NCBI GenBank assembly: GCA_016932715.1
Contig: JAFGCG010000092.1
Span: forward strand, 1 to 64,000
Direction: 5' to 3'
Source: Anaerolineales bacterium
Lineage (GTDB): Bacteria; Chloroflexota; Anaerolineae; Anaerolineales; Villigracilaceae
Length of the DNA: 64,000 nt
This document shows positions 52,016 through 60,473 of the stretch, piece by piece. The notes under the pieces were generated by a model. That model was given only the letters and a program-made list of their open reading frames with translations. It ran no database searches and was not told the origin of the DNA. Numbering within the stretch: position 1 is the stretch's first letter; each line of letters begins with the position of its first letter. The translations under genes and the position numbers were made by a program.

Positions 52016-53869
52016 TTGAGCGGTTTCGCGGTTGCTTTCGAACGTTCCAACATACCGGTTGATCCCGGTGTGTTGGAACGCGTCGCGCCTCGACTGGCAC
52101 ATCGTGGCCCGGATGGGTACGATGAGTACCGGGCAGGGCAGATTGCCATGGCTCACTGGCACTTTTGGACTACGCCCGAAGAAGTCGATGAAAGGCAGCC
52201 GCTACAATTGGCAGGGATGCCTTTCCGGCTCGTGTTCGATGGCAGGCTGGATAACCGCTCCGAGTTGTTGAGCCGTCTCCATATCGACCCGGCGCAGGGC
52301 ATTTCTATCTCGGACGCGGCACTGGTGCTGCATGCCTTTGGCTGTTGGGGTGAGCTTTGTTTCGAGCATTTCATCGGTGAGTTTGCACTGGTGATTTTCG
52401 ACGAGCAAAGCAACCGTTTGATCTGTGCCCGGGATGCCCTGGGGGACCGAACCTTGTTCTATGCCTCCCGGGGACCCCGCCTCATCATCGCCTCCGAACC
52501 CTGGGCGGTTGCCGGTGCTGACGGCTCGGAACCCCAAATCAATGATCGCGCGGTCGCTCACTATTTTGCGTTGAAAGCCACCGAAGATGGGCAAACCTTG
52601 TTCACGGGCGTTTACGAATTGCTCCCAGCCCATGTGATGGTCGTCGACTCGTCCGGCGAGCACAAGCGGCGTTACTGGAGGCCGGACCCATCCAAAAAAG
52701 TGCGCTACAAAACGAAGGAAGAATACGGCGAGCATTTCCGGTCGCTGCTCGAAGAGAGTGTCCGCTGTCGCCTGCGTGCCAGGACGCCCGTCGGCGTGTT
52801 GATGAGCGGCGGGCTGGATTCGACGTCGGTAGCCTGCCTGGCGGCGCGCATGATCGCTGCGGAACCGCTGACTACGATCTCGTATGTCTTCGATGAACTG
52901 GCAGAGTGTGACGAACGGGTTTATATAAACGCGGTGAGGGACCAATACGGTCTTCGCTCGATCCAGATCCCATGTGATGATGCCTGGCCCTACAAAGACT
53001 GGCAAGCCTGGCCGCACAATCCAAATTATCCGGAGGGGAATCCTTATCGCCCCCTGAAAGAGCGTGCTTATGATCGGGCGCATACAGAAGGTCTGCGCGT
53101 CCTGCTGACCGGTGGGTTTGGCGATCATCTCTACAGTGGGGCAGATGACTGGCTGGCAGATTTGATCAGCGAACGAAAATTGCGGGAAGCCGTTCGGGAA
53201 GCAGCCATCCACCTCCGCTATGCTGGGTTGCGTTACACAATTGAACAGGGATCTCTCCAGCGCATTGCCAGGCGTTTCCTTAACACCATCCCTGGTGGAA
53301 GATCCTTGCACCGCAGGCAAATTGCGTCCGCCTGGTTGACGCCTGCCGCAGCCGGATGTCTGTCCATGGGCATTGCCGGAGTGGATGCCGCGTTCGAAAG
53401 CCGCGCCAATCTGATCGGAGTGTTGGCTGCCAGGGGCAGCTCAGGCGAAATCTATCATTCCAACCGGCATACGCTGGAACTGCGCCATCCCTACCGGGAT
53501 CGCCGGCTGGTCGAGTATGCGCTGGGACTTCCGGCTTACTTGCTCTATTATCGCGGCTTGTATAAGCGCGTGCTTCGCGTGTCAATGCGAGACATCCTGC
53601 CAGAGTCTATCCGTACGCGACCTCGACCGACGTCTTTGGTGTCATTGTTTTCCCGGGGAATCGAGCGGGAAAAAGCATTTCTTCAAAGCTGCTATCAAAC
53701 ACCTGATGCAGTCTGGCGTATATTTGTGCGCCCTGACTGGCTCTTGAAGCGTTGGGATGTTCATGTCACGCCCGAGACAGATGGACCGCAGGCTTTGGTG
53801 CCCTGGTTGTGTGCTTCCTATGCTTTATGGTATCGATCGCATCGAGTTCTGAACCAATTAGCTCTTTAA
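52016..53869 (+). CDS. Lasso peptide cyclase 2 (asparagine synthetase-like C protein)
   Basis: A 617-aa lasso macrolactam synthetase homologue. The N-terminus MSGFAVAFERS (TTG start) has Ser where class II glutaminases have the catalytic Cys2, so it lacks glutaminase activity. The synthetase domain has VGVLMSGGLDSTSVACLAA (S265-G-L-D-S269) and VLLTGGFGDHLYSG. HRHTLELRHPYRDRRLVEYALGLP-like sequence (NRHTLELRHPYRDRRL) completes the family pattern. It begins 45 bp after the giant protease gene and ends 10 bp before precursor 2. Distinct in sequence from cyclase 1, so not a recent copy. Confidence 0.88.
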   Translation: MSGFAVAFERSNIPVDPGVLERVAPRLAHRGPDGYDEYRAGQIAMAHWHFWTTPEEVDERQPLQLAGMPFRLVFDGRLDNRSELLSRLHIDPAQGISISDAALVLHAFGCWGELCFEHFIGEFALVIFDEQSNRLICARDALGDRTLFYASRGPRLIIASEPWAVAGADGSEPQINDRAVAHYFALKATEDGQTLFTGVYELLPAHVMVVDSSGEHKRRYWRPDPSKKVRYKTKEEYGEHFRSLLEESVRCRLRARTPVGVLMSGGLDSTSVACLAARMIAAEPLTTISYVFDELAECDERVYINAVRDQYGLRSIQIPCDDAWPYKDWQAWPHNPNYPEGNPYRPLKERAYDRAHTEGLRVLLTGGFGDHLYSGADDWLADLISERKLREAVREAAIHLRYAGLRYTIEQGSLQRIARRFLNTIPGGRSLHRRQIASAWLTPAAAGCLSMGIAGVDAAFESRANLIGVLAARGSSGEIYHSNRHTLELRHPYRDRRLVEYALGLPAYLLYYRGLYKRVLRVSMRDILPESIRTRPRPTSLVSLFSRGIEREKAFLQSCYQTPDAVWRIFVRPDWLLKRWDVHVTPETDGPQALVPWLCASYALWYRSHRVLNQLAL

Positions 53870-53879
53870 TGGAGATAAT

Positions 53880-54092
53880 ATGTCGAATAAAGAAAATACA
53901 TTTCATGATGGCCAAAAGATTGAAGATATACCCAAATCTCGCAAATCCTATCAAAAGCCTCATTTGCAGGAATTGGGTGATCTGCGTACTGTGACTTTGG
54001 GCGGATCTCCTGGTGCAGGGGATAGTGGCGTAGGAGATCCACGCTACCCGCTCGGATTTCATGGAGATTTTCTCCCACCTCCAGAGTTTTAG
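53880..54092 (+). CDS. Lasso peptide precursor 2 (70 aa)
   Basis: A 70-aa precursor. The leader has the motif Y24-Q-K-P27-H-L29 and QELGDLRTVTL, with Thr39 at position -2. The core would start at Gly41 (GGSPGAGD) with Asp48 as ring acceptor, an 8-member ring like that predicted for precursor 1. The remaining tail is long (22 residues) and rich in Gly, Pro and aromatic residues, ending PPPEF. No C-terminal Ser. GGAG precedes the ATG. It sits between cyclase 2 and the second kinase-like gene in one operon. Confidence 0.87.
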   Translation: MSNKENTFHDGQKIEDIPKSRKSYQKPHLQELGDLRTVTLGGSPGAGDSGVGDPRYPLGFHGDFLPPPEF

Positions 54093-54100
54093 TTGCGTGA

Positions 54101-54946
54101 ATGAGCACGGACTTAATTTGCGGTAAGGAATCTTTGCGCACGATGTTTCCTCATCTTCTTTCCAAAGATAGCTCTGCCGCGCCCTTGCCGGCTCCTTTGA
54201 CTTTATCCTGCCGTACAGCCGGCTGGATAGGCGGCGCAGAGCGTCAAGTGGAAATCTGGTCGGTGCCGCCGGGTGTCCTGATGAGGGTATCGGGAGGCAG
54301 TGACTTCTACATCGCATCGCTTGGGGAAACAATTATGCGTGTGCCGCAGATGCGGGGCGATAACGAGCCGGATCCGGCTTTGTCAGAACTCGACCATGAA
54401 ATCCTGCTTGGTCCCGCGTTAGTCCTGGCGCTTGCCTTGCGCGGTGTCTGGAGTTTACATGCCAGCGCGGCGAGGTTTGCAGGGAACGTGTTCGTCTTTC
54501 TCGGAGAATCCGGGCAGGGTAAATCCACACTTGCCGCGTATTTATCTGCCAGCCCGAATTGGCGACTGGTTGCGGATGACATCCTGCCTGTGAAAATGGA
54601 CCCGGACGGAGTGAAGGTGTTACCGCATTTTCCGCAGCTCAAGCTGCCTGTGGATGCTCAGCCCGGGGCTGGCTTGCCGGAACATCTTCCTCTTCATAAA
54701 CTTTGCGTTTTGATGCCTGCCAGGACGGATGCGATGCCTCAACTGCACCTGCTCACAAACGTCTCGGCAGCTCAGAGCTTGCTCCGTCACACAGCCGGGA
54801 CTCGCCTGTTTACCCCTGAATTGCTTGGAAAACATTTATCGTTTTGTTCTCTGGCTGCCGGTCAAATACCTGTATACCGGTTGGACTATCCGCATCGAAA
54901 AGAGATGCTTCCCAGGGTCAAGGAGCTTCTGGAAGGTTTAGGTTGA
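54101..54946 (+). CDS. HPr kinase-like protein 2 of the lasso locus
   Basis: A 281-aa HPr-kinase-like protein with a canonical Walker A (FVFLGESGQGKSTLAAYL, K141) and WRLVADDILPVKMD, the paired-Asp motif. LHASAARFAGN before the P-loop is typical of lasso-associated members. It begins 8 bp after precursor 2. Differences from kinase-like protein 1 (a standard GESGQGKST against ANSTTGKST) suggest the two are not functionally equal. Phosphorylation of the peptide is possible but the usual C-terminal Ser target is missing. Confidence 0.82.
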   Translation: MSTDLICGKESLRTMFPHLLSKDSSAAPLPAPLTLSCRTAGWIGGAERQVEIWSVPPGVLMRVSGGSDFYIASLGETIMRVPQMRGDNEPDPALSELDHEILLGPALVLALALRGVWSLHASAARFAGNVFVFLGESGQGKSTLAAYLSASPNWRLVADDILPVKMDPDGVKVLPHFPQLKLPVDAQPGAGLPEHLPLHKLCVLMPARTDAMPQLHLLTNVSAAQSLLRHTAGTRLFTPELLGKHLSFCSLAAGQIPVYRLDYPHRKEMLPRVKELLEGLG

Positions 54947-55103
54947 CTTTCGATGCCGCTTCACATATTCCGGTACATGTCTTGTTTGCCACAGTTGAAC
55001 GGGATGCTGCATAGGGCTCGGTTGCAGAGCAACGCCATAAAGTAAAATAGTTACTGCGGCAAGGAAATAAGCCGCAAATCTTTAATCCAAAGTCGTTCCC
55101 CAA

Positions 55104-57632
55104 ATGGTAAACGTCACTACTGAATCCGTTGAAAGCCTGAAATACATCCTCGAGAACAGTCTTCATCCCGAGTGCCTCGATGCACACCCCTGGACGTCGA
55201 GCCCGATCCTGCAGGAGGTCGAGGCAGATAAATGCCCCGGACAGCGGCTGGTGCTTGCCGTCAGCGAGTTGTTTGCCCAGATGATGCCCAGCACACCGGT
55301 GAAACGCGGCAAGCGTCTCGACAGCCGCTGGGCTGAATTTGGAATTCTGGCTGCCCTGTATTTTGCGCCGATCGAGTTCGGTACGCCTTCGCCGGCCTCC
55401 CTGCGCGATGCCTGGGGGCGGATCGATCAAAGCATTCTGTATTTTGTGTACGGAAAAAGGCAGGCTGAACTTTCCGATGCTGAGGTCGAAGCCTATAAAC
55501 TGGTCGGTGATGAACCGGAGGTTGCTTCCATCAGTACGCTCAGCGACTGGCATCGCAAAGGATTGCAGCGTCTGGCGGATCTGGTTCAGACGCGCGAGAA
55601 GTATTTGACGAAGAGCACATCTGAAGTGGGTGCATCCTCGTCACGGGCTGGCTCGATGAAACGGTCGTCCAAGCGTGCATCGAAAGTATGGCGGTTGGTG
55701 ACCCTGTTCCTCGTGATGCTGCTGTTGAGCCTTCTGGCTATTGGCGGGCTCAAGGCTCGGCGCGTCTATAATCTCGCTCTGATCGTCCGCCAGGATGCGC
55801 AGGATCTCCAGACCCTGATGGCAAAGGACGCCTCCCGATTGGAACGTGTCAGGGAAGCGGGTCCCGCTCTCATTACCTTGCGCCAGGATTTCGACGCGCT
55901 GAAGGCTGAAGTTAAGCCTTATCTCTGGATCGGACCGTGGCTGGCTTGGGTGCCGACCTATGGCGGTGACCTGGCCGCCGCGCAGGATCTGGTGACCCTC
56001 GCCGACTCACTGCTGGCGACGGCCGACATCTCCTATCAGGCTGTCCTGCCGCTGGTGGAAGAAAACGATCACGCCGGCCTGGACCTGCCGCGCCTGACTC
56101 AGGAATTGCTCCAGGCTCAGCCGCAGTTGTCCGAAGCCGAACAGACGCTGGAAGTGGCGCGCGCGGCCCGGGGCCGTCTCGCCCCTGAGATGCTGACTCC
56201 CGAGCTTCGTGACCTGATCCTGGACGACGTCGATCGTCTCCTGCCTCTGCTCGAAGATGGGCTGGCGGTTGGATTGGAATTACCGCGCATGTTGGGCGCC
56301 ACGGACGAAGGTCCCAAGACCTATCTGCTGCTCGTTCAGAACGAGGATGAGTTGCGCCCCACGGGCGGATTCATCACCGCGGCCGGTACCTTGCTCCTCC
56401 GAGACGGAAGGATCGGCAATCTGAAATTTTCCAATTCGAATACCCCCGATGACTGGACCAAGCCCTATCCGAACGCGCCCTGGCAGCTCCAGGCATATAT
56501 GAATAGTCCGGTTCTGATTTTTCGGGACACAAACTGGTTTACAAACTATCCCACAGCCGCCCGTTATGCCGAGCAGCTGTATTCCTATTCCAATGACCAC
56601 TCCGTGGACGGGGTGATTGCCTTCGATCAACAGACGCTGGTGGAAATCCTGCGGGTCACCGGTCCGATCGAAGTGGAGGAGGCGGATTATCCGATCGATG
56701 CAGGGAATGTGATCGCTTATATGCGCGCCGCCAAGACCCCTACGCCGGAGGAGGCGGCTTCGCCTGAATGGAATAACAAAGCCTTCATCAATAGGATTAC
56801 CCGGGCGCTCATGCACAAAATATTCGATGGCGAGGTGGAGTTGGAGCAGCTTGCGGCGCTGTCCCTGAAAGTATTGAAAGAACGTCATGTTCTATTGCAG
56901 GTGGATAATTCTGTGATTACTTCTGTTCTGGAGAAGTATCGCTGGGATGGTGCTGTTCGTCCCGCCGGGGGAGATTTTTTGATGGTGGTCGACACCAATG
57001 TCGGTTTCAACAAGACCAATGCAGTTGTCGAGTCGAGTCAGGTCTATGAGGTGGACCTGACGAAAACCGGATCGCCCCAAGCGTCACTGACGGTGATTCA
57101 CACCAACAAGGCGACCGGCGTCGATTCGTGTAACCACTGGGAGAAGATTCGCGTGGAAGGGGAAAAGGATTACCCGATCCAGGATTGTTACTGGAACTAT
57201 CTGCGCGTGTACACGCCAAAGGGAACGTTCCTGCTGGATGCGACGCCCCAATCCATCCCCGCGGACTGGATGATCTTCAAGAAGAGTCCCCCGACCCGGG
57301 TGGACGTTTTGAACGAGGAGATCGATGGCGCACAAGGATTTGGCACGCTGCAGGTCGTACCGGCCTCCGATTCCCTGGCGACCCGTTTTCAATTCCTTTT
57401 GCCCGCTGACGTGATCCGGGCCGGACCCGAAAGCGGACAGTGGCTATATCGCCTGCGAGTACAGAAGCAGCCTGGCACACAGGCGATCCCGCTCGCGATC
57501 CGCATTCAACTGCCCGCGCATGCCTCCGTGATGCAAGTCCCGGATGGGGCGGAGGTAGATGGGAACAGTGTCCTTCTTCAAACGGACCTGCGTGTTGACC
57601 TGGAAATCGAGGTTTTGTACCAGACTCCGTAA
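55104..57632 (+). CDS. DUF4012 domain membrane protein
   Basis: An 842-aa protein. An N-terminal cytoplasmic region of about 190 residues ends in a basic stretch, then one membrane helix (VTLFLVMLLLSLLAIGGLKA, about 198-217). A coiled-coil-rich region precedes the DUF4012 domain (from about 415: TYLLLVQNEDELRPTGGFITAAG, DTNWFTNYPTAARY, VDGVIAFDQQTLVEILRVTGPI). DUF4012 proteins are exported and common in Actinobacteria and Chloroflexota next to polysaccharide genes; their activity is unknown though a relation to LytR-type envelope enzymes has been proposed. No strong ribosome binding site before ATG 55104. Confidence 0.82.
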   Translation: MVNVTTESVESLKYILENSLHPECLDAHPWTSSPILQEVEADKCPGQRLVLAVSELFAQMMPSTPVKRGKRLDSRWAEFGILAALYFAPIEFGTPSPASLRDAWGRIDQSILYFVYGKRQAELSDAEVEAYKLVGDEPEVASISTLSDWHRKGLQRLADLVQTREKYLTKSTSEVGASSSRAGSMKRSSKRASKVWRLVTLFLVMLLLSLLAIGGLKARRVYNLALIVRQDAQDLQTLMAKDASRLERVREAGPALITLRQDFDALKAEVKPYLWIGPWLAWVPTYGGDLAAAQDLVTLADSLLATADISYQAVLPLVEENDHAGLDLPRLTQELLQAQPQLSEAEQTLEVARAARGRLAPEMLTPELRDLILDDVDRLLPLLEDGLAVGLELPRMLGATDEGPKTYLLLVQNEDELRPTGGFITAAGTLLLRDGRIGNLKFSNSNTPDDWTKPYPNAPWQLQAYMNSPVLIFRDTNWFTNYPTAARYAEQLYSYSNDHSVDGVIAFDQQTLVEILRVTGPIEVEEADYPIDAGNVIAYMRAAKTPTPEEAASPEWNNKAFINRITRALMHKIFDGEVELEQLAALSLKVLKERHVLLQVDNSVITSVLEKYRWDGAVRPAGGDFLMVVDTNVGFNKTNAVVESSQVYEVDLTKTGSPQASLTVIHTNKATGVDSCNHWEKIRVEGEKDYPIQDCYWNYLRVYTPKGTFLLDATPQSIPADWMIFKKSPPTRVDVLNEEIDGAQGFGTLQVVPASDSLATRFQFLLPADVIRAGPESGQWLYRLRVQKQPGTQAIPLAIRIQLPAHASVMQVPDGAEVDGNSVLLQTDLRVDLEIEVLYQTP

Positions 57633-57708
57633 AGTCGGATGAAATCCGAAGTGCGTTTTGGTCGGTTGGGAATAAAATATCGTCAGACGTTTCCTGTGGA
57701 GGATCAGC

Positions 57709-58773
57709 ATGAAAAAATATATCCAAATCATCGTTGCGCTTGTCATCGTCGTGTCTGTCGTTTGGATGGCAAAGGGTGGTATTGCCTGGGCGAGCGGCTT
57801 GCCCGCTGCGCAGGCTCCTGTCCCGCTCTCCGAACCGATCTCTCAGAATGACTCCAGTTTGGCTCCGCCTCCCTTTGTAACTGACGTCAGCGAGTCGGGG
57901 ATCTACAACATTGGCGGCATCTGCCTTCTGGACGTGGAATACAAGAACACGGAAGTTGAACTGAAAGACAAAGCCGATGCGGAAATCCCCATAGAGGAAT
58001 CCGGCAAGGTTCCTTTCTCCGGGGATGGGCAGCTCCTCTTTCCAGGCTGTCATGTAGTTCACTACATGGATGGAGAAATCATCCGCGAGATGTCCTCCAA
58101 GGATGGCGACTGGAAAGTCTGTTTCGGTGACAATCCCGACCTTCGCGATGTGAAGATCTACTATTACCTGGATGAGCCCGAAAATGGGGACAAGGTTTGG
58201 ATCCCGCTTGAGACCTACAAGGAAGACACGCTGGTTTGTGCAACTGCGCATTTCACTGGTGTGTATATGCCAGCCGGGGAGACGCCCGAAGGCCCTGAAG
58301 GCGTCTTCGAGGCGGAGACTGTGATGCAGGATGGCGGCCGGGTAGGCTCTGTAGTTGTGCCTCCTTCTGAAGTCACCATCAGTGAATCGGGCACCTACTC
58401 GGCCGGTGGGATCTGCTCTGCCATCGTCAAATACTACATCCCCGGACTTGGGGACAGCCTGCATGTCCAGTTCCCGACGGAAGACACCCACATTATTCCT
58501 TTCCCCGATAATGAAGACCTGTTGTACCTGCCAGGCTGCCATTTCCTGCATTATCGAGATGGCAAGGTCAAGCCAACGATGACGCGCGAGGAGGGAGAGT
58601 GGGAGATCTGCTTCGCTGCTATTCCGGGCAAGGAAATGACCCTCTATTACTATCGGGACGATAATACTGACGTTAACCCACCCTGGATCGCGCTCGAGAC
58701 GACGACCGAGAATGGCCTGGCCTGCGCGCCCCTGGCTGATTTCTCTGCTGTCTATGCACCAGCCGGCAAGTAA
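57709..58773 (+). CDS. Secreted protein with two copies of a Cys-containing beta domain
   Basis: A 354-aa exported protein with a signal peptide or anchor (KYIQIIVALVIVVSVVWMAKGGIAWA). The rest is an internal duplication of about 135 residues. Matching blocks are SESGIYNIGGICLLDVEY / SESGTYSAGGICSAIVKY, LLFPGCHVVHYMDGEI / LYLPGCHFLHYRDGKV, DWKVCFGDNP / EWEICFAAIP and VYMPAGE / VYAPAGK. Four Cys per copy are conserved, probably two disulfides. I do not recognise the family. GGAGG precedes ATG 57709. A GAAA-loop terminator follows. Confidence 0.78.
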   Translation: MKKYIQIIVALVIVVSVVWMAKGGIAWASGLPAAQAPVPLSEPISQNDSSLAPPPFVTDVSESGIYNIGGICLLDVEYKNTEVELKDKADAEIPIEESGKVPFSGDGQLLFPGCHVVHYMDGEIIREMSSKDGDWKVCFGDNPDLRDVKIYYYLDEPENGDKVWIPLETYKEDTLVCATAHFTGVYMPAGETPEGPEGVFEAETVMQDGGRVGSVVVPPSEVTISESGTYSAGGICSAIVKYYIPGLGDSLHVQFPTEDTHIIPFPDNEDLLYLPGCHFLHYRDGKVKPTMTREEGEWEICFAAIPGKEMTLYYYRDDNTDVNPPWIALETTTENGLACAPLADFSAVYAPAGK

Positions 58774-58796
58774 CCTGGTATCCCGTAAATGATTGG

Positions 58797-58832
58797 GACA
58801 GGGTGGAGGCGAAAGCCTTCACCCTGTCTTTT
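58797..58832 (+). terminator. GAAA-tetraloop terminator directly before the next start codon
   Basis: gacagggtggaggc-gaaa-gccttcaccctgtc forms a 14-bp stem (one G-T wobble) followed by TTTT. The T-run ends 4 bp before ATG 58837, so this hairpin could end the 57709 transcript or attenuate the next gene. Confidence 0.88.
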
Positions 58833-58836
58833 AAAC

Positions 58837-60390
58837 ATGCGGCTTTCGTTGAGACATACCCGGACGATCCTGATTGGCATTCTGGCGATTTCCCTGATGG
58901 GGCTGTATTTGAGCAGCATTGCTCCCGGCCTGACCTGGGCAAATTACGGCTCGGATGGCGGCGACCTGATCGCTGCCGCAGCGACGGGTGGAGTGGCACA
59001 CCCGAGCGGCTACCCGCTCTACCTGCTGCTGGCGCGTCTCTTCCAGTTCCTGCCGATCGGATCGCTGGCGTTTCGTACCAATCTGCTCTCGGCGGTGACT
59101 GTCACGCTTGCAGCACTGCTCGTCTTCGAATTGACGGCTCGTTCGCTCCCGCTTTCGAGTGGGCAGCCAAACTGGTCGGTGGGTCTGGCATCCGCTTACG
59201 CTTTCGGACTCGCCCCGCTGGTCTGGTCGCAGGCCGTCATCACGGAAGTTTATGGGGTGCAGGTCCTGTTCGTGGTCGTCATACTTTTTTTATCGTCTGT
59301 CCCTCTGCCTTCCCCTTTTACTCCGCATCGTCTTGACCTCTGCCTGGGGTTGGCGTTTGGCCTTGGAATGGGGATTCACCTTACTACGATCTTACTCCTG
59401 CCTCTCCTTTTTTCTGCCCTCCCTGAGAGTCAGCCGCGTTTTCCTTCGTCCCTGCGCCGGATCGGCTGGATGGGCGCGGGCTTGCTCGTCTACCTGACCC
59501 TGCCGCTGCGCGCCCTCCGGGAGCCTCCGATCAACTGGGGTAATCCTGTCACGCTGGATGGTTTCAGGTGGCTGGTTACGGCTGGTCCATATCAGGATCA
59601 ACTCCTGACTCTGAATTCTGCGCTGGTCTGGGAGCGTCTCCGTGTCGTCGCAGCGTTGTTGCTCGATCAGGCTGGTCTGCCTGGCTTGATACTCGCCGCC
59701 CTGGGGATGGTCTTCTTTTTCAAGTCCGGCAGCTTGCACCGAAACGCCATCTGGATGATGGCGGCATTTTCGGCTTTTGCCGTCGTTTATGGCACGCCCG
59801 ATTCCTTTGTGTATCTGCTGCCGGTCTGTCTGGGATTCTCGATCTGGATTGGGATCGGGCTGGCCGGGATCATGCCTGTGCTTCCCCAACGTCTTTCGCG
59901 CCTGGGACCTTATTTGAGTCCGGGGTTTATCCTCTTCCTGTTTCTCCTGATCGGGAATCATCTGCCTTTGGTAGATGCCTCCCGCGACTTGCGCGCGGAA
60001 ACCTTTGGCAGGGAGGTGCTTGCGCGTGCTCCTCAGGATGCGATCATTTTTGCAAGGGGCGACAAGGCAATTTTTACGATGTGGTATTTCCATTTTGCTT
60101 TGAAGGAACGGCCAGATGCAGCGATCGTGGCAACGGAGCTTCTGGGTTTCGACTGGTACCAGCAAACCCTGCACGCAACGTATCCCGAACTGGAACTGCC
60201 GGGTCCATTCCCCTTTGCTGAGAGGCTGGCTGCTCTGAACCCTGCTCGGCCCGTGTGCTTTGTCGAATATATGGAAGAAGCGCGGATCCAATGCCGGGCT
60301 GCCGTGGACGTTAATTCGACCCGATTGATACAGTTCCCGCAACTAAGTTTCATATCACAATTGAAAGGCCTTTCCGGCAATCACAATTGA
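58837..60390 (+). CDS. DUF2723 family membrane protein (glycosyltransferase-like)
   Basis: A 517-aa polytopic membrane protein with ten or more hydrophobic segments. The N-terminal signature SIAPGLTWANYGSDGGDLIAAAATGGVAHPSGYPLYLLLARLF is diagnostic of DUF2723. The family is related to GT-C O-mannosyltransferases; the acidic D in GSDGGD fits the catalytic loop position. It probably transfers sugars from a polyprenyl donor to an exported protein or lipid. ATG 58837 is chosen because the fold begins there, but there is no ribosome binding site: the start sits right after a terminator T-run. Confidence 0.82.
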   Translation: MRLSLRHTRTILIGILAISLMGLYLSSIAPGLTWANYGSDGGDLIAAAATGGVAHPSGYPLYLLLARLFQFLPIGSLAFRTNLLSAVTVTLAALLVFELTARSLPLSSGQPNWSVGLASAYAFGLAPLVWSQAVITEVYGVQVLFVVVILFLSSVPLPSPFTPHRLDLCLGLAFGLGMGIHLTTILLLPLLFSALPESQPRFPSSLRRIGWMGAGLLVYLTLPLRALREPPINWGNPVTLDGFRWLVTAGPYQDQLLTLNSALVWERLRVVAALLLDQAGLPGLILAALGMVFFFKSGSLHRNAIWMMAAFSAFAVVYGTPDSFVYLLPVCLGFSIWIGIGLAGIMPVLPQRLSRLGPYLSPGFILFLFLLIGNHLPLVDASRDLRAETFGREVLARAPQDAIIFARGDKAIFTMWYFHFALKERPDAAIVATELLGFDWYQQTLHATYPELELPGPFPFAERLAALNPARPVCFVEYMEEARIQCRAAVDVNSTRLIQFPQLSFISQLKGLSGNHN

Positions 60391-60395
60391 AAGGC
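60354..60395. repeat. Direct repeat ATCACAATTGAAAGGC (two copies, 26-bp period)
   Basis: Copies at 60354-60369 and 60380-60395. The second spans the stop codon of the DUF2723 gene. The spacing suggests a duplicated regulatory site or a slippage-created 3' end before the promoter of the transporter gene. Confidence 0.6.
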
Positions 60396-60420
60396 AATGT
60401 TTTTGTGATCAAACATACAA

Positions 60421-60426
60421 TATAAT
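60421..60426 (+). promoter_or_regulatory. Candidate -10 of the transporter operon
   Basis: A perfect TATAAT lies 48 bp before ATG 60474, in an A+T-rich stretch directly downstream of the 16-bp direct repeats. The -35 is weak (tgtttt at 16 bp). Confidence 0.5.
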
Positions 60427-60473
60427 CCTTGTCGTGCTTTCGCAGGTTTAAAGACGACCTCAGAGATGATCCT

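Noticed and set aside
52202-53320. 372-aa minus-strand ORF
   Set aside because: Antisense to lasso cyclase 2.
57277-58551. 424-aa minus-strand ORF
   Set aside because: Antisense to the DUF4012 and duplicated Cys-protein genes; no coding signature.
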